A stretch of 64,000 bases of DNA from Candidatus Obscuribacterales bacterium (GCA_021732085.1 JAKFVQ010000026.1:1-64000); one strand, 5' to 3'; shown: positions 9,422 through 19,787, counted from the stretch's first letter. Numbers and translations: made by a program. The notes: a model not told the origin generated them from the sequence alone.

Positions 9422-9500
9422 CCAAGTATACCGGCGCCATCTTCAAAAGGAAAGCAAGATCAGGATGCAAAGCTCAAAAGAGCCTCACACAAAGCTGTCC

Positions 9501-11666
9501 TCAACTCGATTTATCGGTCTGGGAGGTAATCCTGGGGCGAGAGCATTGATCTGCAACGTCGTCCAGCAGGACAAGAAGCGTTTGGAAATCCTGCGCGATC
9601 GAATTCCAATCCTGTTCGTCTTCGCGAGCTTGCTTTTCTATGCGTGCGCTTACTTCGCTTAAGGGCTCCATGCAGGCCATCAAGCAAGAGCCTTTCAGTC
9701 TGTGTGCAAGCTCCTTCACGGTGCTCGCCTTTTGCCCCTGATTTGCTTGAGCCAATTCGACTAACAAGGCTTTACTTGATGAGAAGAAGAGATCAAGAAT
9801 TTCCTCACAAGCCGTTTCACCATATACGGTGCGCAATTTTTCAAGGTCTATAGAAGGGCGAGCATCGCCGTTTCGTGGAAAATGACTGGAGAGAACTTGC
9901 TTAGTAGAGTCGATTGGCGCAGAGTCAAATTCGCGCGAAGTGGAAGAAAGAGGCTTGCCATTTCCATCATCCACAGCCTGAGCTTCACTAGAACGGGATG
10001 ACACTCCAGCCTGGCTTGCGGAGGGTGCGATGGCTGCGTCCCCCTGTTTATCACTGACAGAAACTTGACCTGTCCACTTGCGAAGCATCAGTTCCAACTG
10101 TTTGAGAGTATAAGGCTTACTCAGATAATCATCCATTCCCGATGAGATGCAGCGCTCGTAATCACCGACCATTGCGCCGGCAGTCATTGCCACAATTGGC
10201 ACTGTTCGCCAATCTTGAGAGTCTCGAATCATACCTGTGAGCGCGTAGCCATCGATGCCAGGCATATGGCAATCCATAAAAATCAGATCGAACTTTTCCG
10301 ACGCCAAATACTTCAGCGCCTCATCCGCATTTCTTGCCACTTTAGCGGTGACGCCGAGCCGTTGCATTTGCTTAGCCGCGAGCTGCTGCAGGAAAGGATC
10401 ATCTTCAACAACTAACACATTCGAAACTAGAACAGGCTTAAGAGAACCACTTGCAGTGAGCCCAGCCTGGACATTGGCGTGTTTCAACAATGGCAATTCT
10501 AGTGTGAAGGACGATCCTTTGCCCTCATCACTTACAACGGTAATCTGGCCTCCGACCAATTCACTTAAGTAGCGACAGATACTCAGTCCTAACCCTGTTC
10601 CACCATACCGACGCGACGTAGATTGATCGGCTTGCGTGAAAGGCATAAAAATCCGCTCGATGTTTTTGGACGCAATTCCAATGCCGGTATCACGCACAAC
10701 AAAGCGAGCTACCACCACGTCTTGTTCAGAGCGAACGAACTCGGCTTTCAGTTCTATCTCTCCCTTATCGGTAAACTTTACAGCGTTACCCAGCAGGTTT
10801 GTCAGGATTTGCTTTATGCGAACAGAATCGCCAAAAAGCTGGTCATTCATCAATTCCGCATCCATCGACGATTTCAGCGACAATCCTTTTCGGGAAGCAG
10901 GCGCGGAAACGATGTCCAAACATTCGTTGATTAACTGCCGCAAGTTCAGCGGTACCAGATCCACCTGGAGCCTTCCAGCTTCTAGCTTTGAAAGATCCAA
11001 AATGTCATTTACGATTGCAAGCAGTGAGTCAGCGGCTTCGTTAATGCTCTTCGAAAGAGCCTTCTGTTCGTCATCCAACTTTGTGCTCATCAACAACTCG
11101 TTCAACCCGAGAATGCCCGTCAGTGGCGTTCTCAGTTCATGGCTAATGGTTGCGACAAAACCAGATTTTAGATTAGAGGATTCTATTGCCTGATCGCGAG
11201 CTTGTCGAAATTGCTCATTGATCGCCGATAGCTCTTCATTGAGCTTTTTAGTTTCATTCATGCTGTCAACAAGCTGAGCATTTGCCCTTGCAAGCTGAGA
11301 GGGGCTTGGCAAACTGAGAGCCTTCGGAATCAGCGGCCACAACAAAATCGCAGTGACCATTGAAACGATTCCTGTGAAAAGATCAACACCGGCTTCCCAC
11401 CAGTAAGCAGCCTTATAGATCGTCAGTATCTTAACCAGGTGAGTGGTGCCACACGAAACGATGAACAAACCAAACAACTGAAACATCCACGGAAAGACAA
11501 GGTCCTTCCGCTTACGCACAAAGAAAAAGAGTGCACTAGGAATGGAAAAATAAGCGACGGCAATCATCAAGTTGGCAACAATCATAGTTCCCAACAGCGC
11601 GGGATCCCACCGCAGACAGAAGCCGTGAGGCATAAATGTGGAAAAATCCAGCCACGAATTGAACAT
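9501..11666 (-). CDS. Hybrid histidine kinase with ETR1-like ethylene-sensor domain
   Basis: A 721-residue membrane phosphorelay kinase. Residues ~24-115 form three TM helices closely resembling the plant ETR1 ligand-binding domain: AYFSIP at 38-43, then FIVSCGTTHL, in which C72 and H76 match the copper-ligating Cys-xxx-His of ETR1. The position equivalent to ETR1 Asp25 is Asn32. A dimerisation/HisKA domain follows (phospho-acceptor H176 in ISHELRTP). Then come an ATPase domain (NAVKFTD, DTGIGI, GGTGLGLS), a receiver (phospho-acceptor D465 in MDCHMPG) and a C-terminal HPt domain (H655 in AHRLKGS). Each relay step is therefore present in one chain. It lies directly downstream of a receiver-containing gene (36-bp gap), the likely final phosphate acceptor. 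Confidence 0.9.
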   Translation of the reverse strand: MFNSWLDFSTFMPHGFCLRWDPALLGTMIVANLMIAVAYFSIPSALFFFVRKRKDLVFPWMFQLFGLFIVSCGTTHLVKILTIYKAAYWWEAGVDLFTGIVSMVTAILLWPLIPKALSLPSPSQLARANAQLVDSMNETKKLNEELSAINEQFRQARDQAIESSNLKSGFVATISHELRTPLTGILGLNELLMSTKLDDEQKALSKSINEAADSLLAIVNDILDLSKLEAGRLQVDLVPLNLRQLINECLDIVSAPASRKGLSLKSSMDAELMNDQLFGDSVRIKQILTNLLGNAVKFTDKGEIELKAEFVRSEQDVVVARFVVRDTGIGIASKNIERIFMPFTQADQSTSRRYGGTGLGLSICRYLSELVGGQITVVSDEGKGSSFTLELPLLKHANVQAGLTASGSLKPVLVSNVLVVEDDPFLQQLAAKQMQRLGVTAKVARNADEALKYLASEKFDLIFMDCHMPGIDGYALTGMIRDSQDWRTVPIVAMTAGAMVGDYERCISSGMDDYLSKPYTLKQLELMLRKWTGQVSVSDKQGDAAIAPSASQAGVSSRSSEAQAVDDGNGKPLSSTSREFDSAPIDSTKQVLSSHFPRNGDARPSIDLEKLRTVYGETACEEILDLFFSSSKALLVELAQANQGQKASTVKELAHRLKGSCLMACMEPLSEVSARIEKQAREDEQDWNSIAQDFQTLLVLLDDVADQCSRPRITSQTDKSS

Positions 11667-11701
11667 GTCGACTTTGATATGTCAGAACAAGGACCGCGCC
11701 T

Positions 11702-13162
11702 CTAGTTTACCTTGTCCGCGTAGTGGTGTTCGTGTTTTTTGGATTCCAAGATACTGCTTAGCCGGGCGCGGGCTTCGGCTAGTTTGTTCGGCTCGCCCAG
11801 GTTCTCGCGAACCCGAACATGCCAGGAGGCAAAGAGTTCCGCCTGTTCGGCACTGCCCCGAAATTGGTATAGGTCGGTCAGAAAACCGAGATAATTATCC
11901 AGCGAAGGATCATCTAGATTGCATAGTCGAGACTGCAATCTAACCAGATCCAGATATGTCGCTTCGCAGGTACTGTACTCCTGATCGATAAAATACAGGT
12001 CCGCGAGTCTGTTAAGCGCGGCAGTCGTGCTTGGCGAATCTCCATACATTTGCTGGGATAAATTGACAGCATTGCGACAGATTTGCCGGGCCTGCTCCAA
12101 CATTTTGTTGCTGGCATACTCTTCCACAATTTGCATTAAGGACTGAACCGGATCGCTCAGGCGACGAGGCTCAGCTTCGTGGGTGGCATAGTATTCCTTC
12201 TGCACAATCGGCATCGAAGTTCTTGTCAGTTGGCGAAGAACAGTACTGACAATTCCTGGGTCCAACCAGAAAGCGCCGGATGCTACTACTCGAATAGCCT
12301 TGCTCAGATCCTGCCGGGACGACGTTTTGAGGTGATAGCCCTCAGCGCCATGTCCGAAAGCACCGATGATCTCATCTACATGATCATGGGCGGTTACCAT
12401 AATTATCTTGGTATCGGGCAGCTCCTTTTTGATGAAGGATGTACTTACAATCCCATTCATATGAGGCATCCCAATATCCATTAGCACAATATCGGGTCTC
12501 AAGCTTCGCGCCATCTGAATGGCCGTAGCCCCACTCGTAGCCTGTCCGATCACGCGCACCAACGGATCATTTTTCAAAGCGAGGGAAAGAATCAACCGAG
12601 TGACATCGTCATCATCGACAAGCAGGACAGAAAATTTGTAATGATCCGCCTTCTCGTGGAGCGGCGCGTTGCACTGTTCAATGGATCTCCGCGCCCGATC
12701 AGCGACGAACGGATTCTCATCCTCACAAAGCAGCTCTAGCAATTCGGCGGACAAATTACAATTTTCCGCCAATCGATATCGAACATCAACAGATTCGTCA
12801 AGAACAAGGTCCTTCAGTAATTCAGGAGATGCAGCAGGATTATCGGCTATTGCCGCCCGCACATCGGCATGCGCAGAACGAGACAAATGATGCAACGTAT
12901 CGACTGGCGTATTCGGATGCTCAGCAACACGTTCCTGAATGTAAGGACAATTGAAATTCGCCAACCAGGCGAGCACCGCCGGCGGTGAATCACGATGAGA
13001 CGACAACGTCCTGGAGAGGCGTGTTAGAAGACATTGCGCATCGCTATCTACAGTCGACCACGGACCTGTGGGCCGGACCCCTCTCAAATCACTGTTCGAG
13101 ACGTCGTGCACAATTTGAGTAAGCCAGTGAAAAGCAAGATCTTCTTTCTTGGGTGAATTCAT
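11702..13162 (-). CDS. Response regulator with LRV/HEAT-like N-terminus and TPR C-terminus
   Basis: A 486-residue protein. Residues ~60-165 contain tandem ~24-residue helical repeats typical of LRV/HEAT-like modules (RVAEHPNTPVDTLHHL, AIADNPAASPELLKDL, RLAENCNLSAELLELL). Residues ~177-300 are a CheY-type receiver with acidic pocket DDDD (183-186), phospho-acceptor D229 (VLMDIGMPHMNG), the conserved TAHD and an ending like NarL-type receivers. Instead of a helix-turn-helix, the C-terminus holds TPR-like helices (NRLADLYFIDQEYSTCEATY). Output is therefore probably by protein contact rather than DNA binding. It is first in the cluster with the ETR1-like kinase, its likely partner. Confidence 0.88.
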   Translation of the reverse strand: MNSPKKEDLAFHWLTQIVHDVSNSDLRGVRPTGPWSTVDSDAQCLLTRLSRTLSSHRDSPPAVLAWLANFNCPYIQERVAEHPNTPVDTLHHLSRSAHADVRAAIADNPAASPELLKDLVLDESVDVRYRLAENCNLSAELLELLCEDENPFVADRARRSIEQCNAPLHEKADHYKFSVLLVDDDDVTRLILSLALKNDPLVRVIGQATSGATAIQMARSLRPDIVLMDIGMPHMNGIVSTSFIKKELPDTKIIMVTAHDHVDEIIGAFGHGAEGYHLKTSSRQDLSKAIRVVASGAFWLDPGIVSTVLRQLTRTSMPIVQKEYYATHEAEPRRLSDPVQSLMQIVEEYASNKMLEQARQICRNAVNLSQQMYGDSPSTTAALNRLADLYFIDQEYSTCEATYLDLVRLQSRLCNLDDPSLDNYLGFLTDLYQFRGSAEQAELFASWHVRVRENLGEPNKLAEARARLSSILESKKHEHHYADKVN

Positions 13163-13463
13163 AATCAGTTTTCTCGCAAAATAAGCCGAGGGAATATTCG
13201 AAGGATTCCGAGTGGCATCCTGCTGGAGCCAGCGACACCGAAAAAATGAGCCATGTCAAATCAATCTTAGACATTTAGTTTCAACAAATCCATTGGAAAA
13301 AAGACCATAAACGACGGCCCAATAGGGCAAACGAGTCATTGAAGCAAACTAAAGAATGCAAATAGCCGGAGCTGGACTTGGGACGCGCGGACGTTCGGCC
13401 TGGACTGTTCGAATTGGGACTGCCTGGGTAAAAATTAGATGGGGATTGAGGGATGTCCAAATC

Positions 13464-15944
13464 GTGGAGCTCATTCTAGACGGCGGAAGCATCGTCGACC
13501 AACGCTTCGAGATCTTCGAGCAGATCGGCACGGGCGGGATGGGCAGTGTCTTTCGAGCAAAACAGATAGGGCTTGAGCGGGAAGTCGCAATTAAGTTCTT
13601 GCAGATGGATCTGCTGAATGACAGTGAGTTTTGCCGCCGCTTCGAACGTGAAGCCCTAGCACTAAGCCAGCTGTCTCATCAGCATATTGGCGCCTTTTAC
13701 AGTTATGGCATTTGGGACGGCAAAATTCCCTACATTGCCATGGAATTGATCGATGGAAAGAGCTTGCACGATTTACTGCAAGAAACCGGCGCGCTCGACT
13801 GGAGACGAGCCAGCGCAATAATTTCCCAGATCTGCGATGCGATGCAGTATGCCCATAACGGTGGCATCATTCATAGGGACCTAAAACCGAGCAACATCAT
13901 TCTTCAAGATGCAGACTTCGTCAAGGTAATGGATTTCGGTCTGTCTAAGCTAAGCAGTGAAGCTTCCGAAGTCGACAAGCTGACAAAGACTGGTTTTCTA
14001 ATCGGTAGTGTTGATTACATGAGCCCGGAGCAGTGCAAGGGTCGCACAGCAGATCAGAAATCCGATATCTATTCTCTGGGCTGTGTCTTCTATCAATGCA
14101 TAACTGGGAGCCCACCGCATGAGTCTGAAAACCCGATTGGGTTGCTGCACAAACACACAAATGAAAACATCGAATTAGCCTCGAAAAAATCAGGCAAGAA
14201 GCTACCAGCAGGACTTGACGAACTCTTGCTAAAAGCACTTGCTAGAGAACCCTCGGATCGCTATCAAAGCATGTCCGAGATGCACAAAGACATTAACGAC
14301 GTACTTGTTGGGACCGGAGACCGCATCCAAGTGCCTGAGCACTTAAGAAGCACAACTGCAAAAGCAAGTAATCGCAAGATCTTATTTTCATTGCTAAGTA
14401 TGATCATCCTGCTTGCGGCTGCAGGAACATTTTTCGCCTCGATCAACCAGAAGAAGAAGCAATTGCCGGACGAATTTTATCAAGGTCAAAGAATGTCCAC
14501 AGGCAAAGCAGACAAATTGCTTGACGACGCCCTGGCAGATTTCAAACTCGGCAACCTTGAGAAATCGATGGAGACGGTTAATAAGGTTCTTGCTGCCCAA
14601 ATAAAACCAACCCAAAAATTACGCGCGTTGCGTTATCACGCAATTATTGATTCAAATCGAGAAGATCACAAAGCGGCTTCAATATATTGGAAGAAGGCTG
14701 CTGATTTCTGCGACGAAGAGTCAAAGAATCTCGTACAGTCTTTCGATTGGAACAACGCGGCGGCAGACTCACGGAGCCACTACATCAGTACTCTACTAAG
14801 ATTGAACCAAAATGACGTGCCGGCTCAGCTAAAGAAACTACAAGCCGAATGCTCCAGGAGCATAGCTAACGAAGAGCTTCAACGAACCTTGCTTCGCGCC
14901 AATATTGAATACTTTAGTTATAACGGCTTGCTCGTTGAAATGGTAAAGTTCCTCACTGAGTTTGCCAAAAAACATCCGCGATCTTCAGTCGGACTGGAAG
15001 CATCACTAAAAAGAATTTTTGTAAGCAAGCAATTGCCAGATCCTACAGAGGCACAGAAGGCTCGGACTGAGTTTCTTCAGCAACTCAGAACACTTCCCCC
15101 AGGGGTGGATCCCCGCAACGTTCTAATAGAAGCCGCAAGTGCATACGACAACGGTGGCTGGTATCAACTGCTTAGCGAGTCAAAAAAAATACGAAACGAA
15201 ACAAAATCATGGACAGTGCAAAACGAGTTCTACTTGCTCTTTGCCGAACTAAATATTGCAGGCAGAGCACCTTTATCCAAGAAGCGCTTAATTGAAATGC
15301 AAAACCAGTTACGGAAGCTCTTGCAAAATATTCCAAAAGAGGAATGCATACCAGAAACGATTCCGGCGCCGCTTGTAGTAACACTGACCAGGTACATTCA
15401 AGGTCACTTGGGGACCAGGGCAGCCATTCAATTCCTCGATGAGATTGCAGGATTAGTTGTCAAAAAGGACATGGACTCACCAGAGTTCCTGGCAGCACTT
15501 AGCATCGAAAAAGCAACCCTATCGCCAGAGAACACGTCAGCGGAAACTATTGCAGAACTAAAGAAAATCATTTCCACCAACGGGTACCAGGAGACGACAC
15601 AAGCATTAGCTTTCTACAGCTTAGCTAACCTTGCTATTTCCGAAGGCGCTTACCCGGAGGCTCTAAACTTGTTGAACCAAGGGTTGGCAAAAATCGACTA
15701 TTTGAAAGCACCCAGCCTGGTAAAGGTCCTGCTACTTCGTACAAAAGGACTAGCCTATGAGCATTTAAAGAATCTCGAGCAGGCGGACAGATATTATTTG
15801 GAATCCATGAAAGCGAGTACTGAAACGACACCGGAAGGCGCTCCCCGGGCACTATGGAACCAACATCAAAAAGAATTGATCAAGAAATCTTTTTTGAAGA
15901 ATAACAAGCACACCAAACTCTTGCAACAGTTGCAGCAAATGTGA
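13464..15944 (+). CDS. Ser/Thr protein kinase with TM segment and TPR-like tail
   Basis: A Hanks-type kinase of about 826 residues from a GTG at 13464, which has GAGGGA upstream. The frame is open 36 codons further to an ATG at 13356, but that extension is unlike kinase starts and has a weak site. Counting from the GTG, the glycine loop is IGTGGMGSVF (~21-30), the catalytic lysine K44, the catalytic loop HRDLKPSN (137-144) and DFG 157-159, so the enzyme should be active. A single TM helix spans ~305-326. The ~500-residue tail contains TPR-like helical repeats and would be extracytoplasmic if the kinase is cytosolic. A paralogue begins within its stop codon. Confidence 0.9.
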   Translation: MELILDGGSIVDQRFEIFEQIGTGGMGSVFRAKQIGLEREVAIKFLQMDLLNDSEFCRRFEREALALSQLSHQHIGAFYSYGIWDGKIPYIAMELIDGKSLHDLLQETGALDWRRASAIISQICDAMQYAHNGGIIHRDLKPSNIILQDADFVKVMDFGLSKLSSEASEVDKLTKTGFLIGSVDYMSPEQCKGRTADQKSDIYSLGCVFYQCITGSPPHESENPIGLLHKHTNENIELASKKSGKKLPAGLDELLLKALAREPSDRYQSMSEMHKDINDVLVGTGDRIQVPEHLRSTTAKASNRKILFSLLSMIILLAAAGTFFASINQKKKQLPDEFYQGQRMSTGKADKLLDDALADFKLGNLEKSMETVNKVLAAQIKPTQKLRALRYHAIIDSNREDHKAASIYWKKAADFCDEESKNLVQSFDWNNAAADSRSHYISTLLRLNQNDVPAQLKKLQAECSRSIANEELQRTLLRANIEYFSYNGLLVEMVKFLTEFAKKHPRSSVGLEASLKRIFVSKQLPDPTEAQKARTEFLQQLRTLPPGVDPRNVLIEAASAYDNGGWYQLLSESKKIRNETKSWTVQNEFYLLFAELNIAGRAPLSKKRLIEMQNQLRKLLQNIPKEECIPETIPAPLVVTLTRYIQGHLGTRAAIQFLDEIAGLVVKKDMDSPEFLAALSIEKATLSPENTSAETIAELKKIISTNGYQETTQALAFYSLANLAISEGAYPEALNLLNQGLAKIDYLKAPSLVKVLLLRTKGLAYEHLKNLEQADRYYLESMKASTETTPEGAPRALWNQHQKELIKKSFLKNNKHTKLLQQLQQM

Positions 15945-18574
15945 GTATCATGCAAGACCTCCTTTTCACAGCCGGAAGCATAATTGACAATAAGTACGAG
16001 ATCATCTCGTGCTTGGGCAAAGGTGGCATGGGAACGGTTTATAAGGCAAAACAAGAGGGACTGGGGCGCATTGTCGCGCTGAAGGTTTTGCAGGCAAGTT
16101 TAACTAAAGACAACGAGTCCTGGTCGCGCTTCGAAAGGGAAGCACTGAGTCTTGCGCAGTTATCTCATCGCAATATTGCCACATTCTTTAGCTATGGGAT
16201 CTGGCAAGAAAGAGTTCCATACATTGCTATGGAATTACTTGATGGACCGTCACTGGCCGAGACAATCGCGAAGGAAGAAAAAATAGGCTGGCGAAGGTCA
16301 TTAAAACTGGCTTGCCAAATCTGCCAGGCTATGGCATATGCACATGAAGCCGGCATTGTACACAGGGATCTGAAACCTAGCAATATAGTCCTTATCACAG
16401 ATAAAGATGATGGTGAAATTGTAAAAGTAATGGATTTCGGCCTGGCTAAATTGTTTCATCCCGACGGGAGGGAAGCGCAAAAGCTCACTCAAACTGGAAT
16501 GCTAGTCGGGAGCGTGCAATATCTAAGTCCGGAACAATCAAAAGGATTGAGAGCCGATCATCGCTCCGACATTTACGCAATTGGCTGCATCCTGTACGAG
16601 TGCTTAACGGGCGCACCACCGTTTTCCGCGGACAATGCAATCGGCATCATCCATAAACATGCTCATGAAGCACCGGAGCCGGCTTCATCCCGCATGAAAG
16701 AAAAACTTCCGGCGGGGTTGGATGAGGTCCTTCAAAAAGCGCTTGCAAAAGAACCAGGTGATCGTTATCAATCAATGAACGATCTAAAAAATGATCTAAC
16801 TGAAATTCTCTTGGGTACGGGCAATATAAGTGCCAGCCAAGAAGGCGTAACAAAACGTGCTCATGCTGGAAATGCAAACGCAACGCAGCAGCGTAATAAA
16901 CAAGTTGCTCTGCTTGCAATTGCAATTATTGCCATATCTTCAATAATCACCGGTATCAAGATCGCTAAACAGCATTCCTCTGATACGTCCAACGCGGACT
17001 CCTTTGAATCAAAAAGCATGTTCACAGCAGCAGAAAAGGAATTTGGAGAAGGTGAGATTTCTTGCGGTCAAATGGATAACCTCGGCGCGATCAAACACTT
17101 TCAAAACTGCGTAGATCGCCTTAAAGGCAGCCACCGACCAAGAAGCACGATACTACAGGTGCGAGCACTTGGGCAGATCGGCAACTGCTTTATCAATCTC
17201 AATCAGCTCGATGAGGCCGAAAAGCAATTTACTCGCGCCATGCAGTTAATGGACAGCCCTGCGTTAATCCGGGCAATGGATCGCAAAACCACAGCTGCTT
17301 GGACGCTTCACACAATCGGCGATTTGGTCAATTTGTTCATTCGCAAAAAGGATTTCAATAACGCCGAAAAATATTTGGAGAAATACGAAGTATACGTTAA
17401 AGCGAATGCTAGCATTGTTCCGCAAGGCAAGCAGACACATATGGCGCTCAAATCAAACCTCCTACAAGAAAGAGGTCACATTTCAGAAGCTATCTCTTTC
17501 TCAGAACGAGCACGGGAGGATTGCCTAAAGAATCACTCGTTGATGGAATTGAGCTATCGCTTCTACTTAGATAATCTCTGTCACCTGATCAGACTGCATG
17601 CGGCGAATGAAAGTTCTCCTTCGCGAATTGAGGAGTTGAAGCAGGAGTATTTGAACTGCCTGAAGACATACAAACCACAGTATCTGCCTGACGTCGGAGT
17701 TCAGCTAAATATCATGGCTGCCGAGCTTGAAAAACACCCACGCGGAAAAGCAAACGACGGAATAAAATTCTGGAAAGACGGTCGTCAAATTCTTATAAGT
17801 AAAGACATGTGGACCTTTGCCAATGAGGTAGAGTACAGCGCATCACTTTTCGCACCATTTTTGGAACGCGAGGGGTTGGTCGAAAAGACTGACGCCGACT
17901 CCGCGCGCATCGAGTTTCTTCGGGGCTTCAAAACCGAAGAAGGACTCACCGTTGCCCACTTGGGTTCGACAGCAGTAGCTGCCTCTCAGGGAATTGGTAG
18001 ATGGATTTCGAGAAAAGAAAGCAATGCTGCTAGCTTAGCTTTCTGGTCAGAAGTCAAAAAAGTCCACAAAGCCCGCGAATTTCCGCAGCAGAAATTCTAC
18101 ATGCACGTGCTGCACGAAATGGTAATGATTGGTTCGCAGGCTAACAGTCCCGATTCCTTCCCGGAGAAAAAAGAACTCGAATCCCTTCTTCACGGAGATG
18201 GGAAGTGGGCGGCGGGAGAAAAGGGGTCGGCGCTTTGCGCGTTAGCGCATTGGGATCTTCAGAGAGGTCGCCTGGATGCAGCAAAGAACAAATTCTTGGA
18301 AGCAGCAGAAGTGCTTCGAGATGGAAAACAAGTAAGTAGTAGTGATGCCGAGTCATTTGCTTATGTGCAGATCGCTGTCATTTATGACAGACAAAAAAAC
18401 TATGCAGAAGCTGAACGGTATTACAGAAAAGTACTGGAGTCCGTCAAACTGCGGCGCAAAGGCAATGAAGCTGCATACAAACACTGGGTCAAAGCATGTA
18501 ACACGATGGCAAATGGGACCGCGCCAAACATGCACAAAAAATTCCTTGATGAAATCAATGCCGAAATCAAATAA
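15941..18574 (+). CDS. Ser/Thr protein kinase with TM segment and TPR tail
   Basis: An 877-residue paralogue of the preceding kinase. It starts at a GTG overlapping that gene's stop (GTGA); an ATG nine bases later is an alternative. Features: glycine loop LGKGGMGTVY (25-34), K48, HRDLKPSN (141-148), DFG 165-167, activation segment with GSVQYLSPEQ, TM helix ~320-340, then TPR-type repeats, best at the C-terminus (AYVQIAVIYDRQKNYAEAERYY). The overlap implies coupled synthesis, and the two kinases may heterodimerise. The kinase domains are similar while the tails are divergent, as expected after tandem duplication with different ligands or partners for the extracytoplasmic part. Confidence 0.92.
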   Translation: MSIMQDLLFTAGSIIDNKYEIISCLGKGGMGTVYKAKQEGLGRIVALKVLQASLTKDNESWSRFEREALSLAQLSHRNIATFFSYGIWQERVPYIAMELLDGPSLAETIAKEEKIGWRRSLKLACQICQAMAYAHEAGIVHRDLKPSNIVLITDKDDGEIVKVMDFGLAKLFHPDGREAQKLTQTGMLVGSVQYLSPEQSKGLRADHRSDIYAIGCILYECLTGAPPFSADNAIGIIHKHAHEAPEPASSRMKEKLPAGLDEVLQKALAKEPGDRYQSMNDLKNDLTEILLGTGNISASQEGVTKRAHAGNANATQQRNKQVALLAIAIIAISSIITGIKIAKQHSSDTSNADSFESKSMFTAAEKEFGEGEISCGQMDNLGAIKHFQNCVDRLKGSHRPRSTILQVRALGQIGNCFINLNQLDEAEKQFTRAMQLMDSPALIRAMDRKTTAAWTLHTIGDLVNLFIRKKDFNNAEKYLEKYEVYVKANASIVPQGKQTHMALKSNLLQERGHISEAISFSERAREDCLKNHSLMELSYRFYLDNLCHLIRLHAANESSPSRIEELKQEYLNCLKTYKPQYLPDVGVQLNIMAAELEKHPRGKANDGIKFWKDGRQILISKDMWTFANEVEYSASLFAPFLEREGLVEKTDADSARIEFLRGFKTEEGLTVAHLGSTAVAASQGIGRWISRKESNAASLAFWSEVKKVHKAREFPQQKFYMHVLHEMVMIGSQANSPDSFPEKKELESLLHGDGKWAAGEKGSALCALAHWDLQRGRLDAAKNKFLEAAEVLRDGKQVSSSDAESFAYVQIAVIYDRQKNYAEAERYYRKVLESVKLRRKGNEAAYKHWVKACNTMANGTAPNMHKKFLDEINAEIK

Positions 18575-18921
18575 TTTCTAGAACTTTTAGCGGAATGTGA
18601 ACGGCTTCGATGGAGCACACCCATGCTGAGTGCTTTGACAAAAAGTGGGAAACCATATTTGGTGGCCTTAGGCAGAGGCCCGGAATTACGATCATTGACA
18701 TCCAGACAGCATGGACTTAGAGAAACAGCCAAATCGCAACACACACAAGCATGACAAACGATTTAGCCCTTAAGGCAATGAAGCGGTGGCTCCCCCAAAA
18801 GTGTCCGACAATCCGGGCCACCAACTAAGGCTCACGAACAAGAGCACCAGAAATCAGTTAACGATGGAACCAGCTCTATTAAATTGTGCAATAGAAAACT
18901 GCTTCTCTGCCAATCCGAATA
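18575..18921. other. Gene-free region between convergent genes
   Basis: About 350 bp between the second kinase and the aquaporin gene, which face each other. Only short low-quality frames occur. An 11-bp string GAACCAGCTCT appears twice (once just inside the aquaporin 3' end). No terminator with a T-run is apparent. Confidence 0.5.
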
Positions 18922-19656
18922 CTATCGAACCAGCTCTGGATCTGGAGAATTCTTCAACGCGCGATCGAGAGCTTCGATTTCCGAAGCTTGCTTTGTTTTA
19001 CTGGTAGGTTGGGCCAATAGAAATCCAAAGAAATAGCAGGCGACAATTGCCGAAGCGAATTGCACAAGAATGTAAGGCGTCGCTGAAAGCGCTGAGATGC
19101 CTGTCGGCGTAGCTGTAAATACGCGAGCGAGTGTCACCGCTGGATTTGCAAAGCAAGTTGAAGAGGTAAAAAGAATCGCACCAGTAACGTAAAAGGGCAC
19201 GGCTATCGGAATAGCGGCTGGATTTGTGCGAACGGTCCCCAGTATGACGCCAATCAAACCAAATGTAGCAATAGCTTCGCCTAGCAATTGGCCCGGTCCT
19301 GAACGAACAGTCTCCGAAAGTTGCGCCGCTGGAAGCTCATACATCAAGTTAGCGATAACAGTTCCAAAAATTGCCCCCAGACATTGAATCACTATATAAG
19401 GAATGGCCTTCCTCCAGCTTATTTCCTTGCGCAGAGCTGTGACCAACGTAACTGCAGGGTTGAAGTGCGTCGAGACGGTGCTTAAGGCAAAAATGATTGC
19501 TGTCAGAACGCCGCCAGTACTGATCGCCACAGTCAATACCAGAAGACAGAGGTTGGATGAGTCAAGGCGCTGCGCAAGTATGCCCGAGCCAACCACAGTT
19601 GCTAGCAGGAACGCGCTTCCAAGAAACTCAGCTATAAGGGCCCGAAGAAAAGCCAT
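18922..19656 (-). CDS. Aquaporin / aquaglyceroporin (MIP family)
   Basis: A 244-residue six-TM channel with both pore motifs: HFNPAVT (NPA 66-68) and FANPAVTLAR (NPA 171-173). The second NPA is followed by Val rather than the filter Arg of water-selective aquaporins. This pattern is known from the AqpS-like bacterial group that conducts glycerol and metalloids. The start at 19656 has an excellent GGAGG site. The charged tail (~215-244) is cytosolic. The nearest neighbour upstream is a MerA-like disulfide reductase, a context compatible with metalloid or thiol-stress handling, but no ars genes are seen. Confidence 0.88.
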   Translation of the reverse strand: MAFLRALIAEFLGSAFLLATVVGSGILAQRLDSSNLCLLVLTVAISTGGVLTAIIFALSTVSTHFNPAVTLVTALRKEISWRKAIPYIVIQCLGAIFGTVIANLMYELPAAQLSETVRSGPGQLLGEAIATFGLIGVILGTVRTNPAAIPIAVPFYVTGAILFTSSTCFANPAVTLARVFTATPTGISALSATPYILVQFASAIVACYFFGFLLAQPTSKTKQASEIEALDRALKNSPDPELVR

Positions 19657-19787
19657 AGCGACCTCCGAAGAATATTCATTAGAGGTAGTCTAATTGATGG
19701 AAGGCAGCCCACCACTTTACTTCTTGATCATTTTTAGTCGACTCTCTTTAAAGGCATTTCATCCGCGTTGCTAAGCAGCGAATCAGC

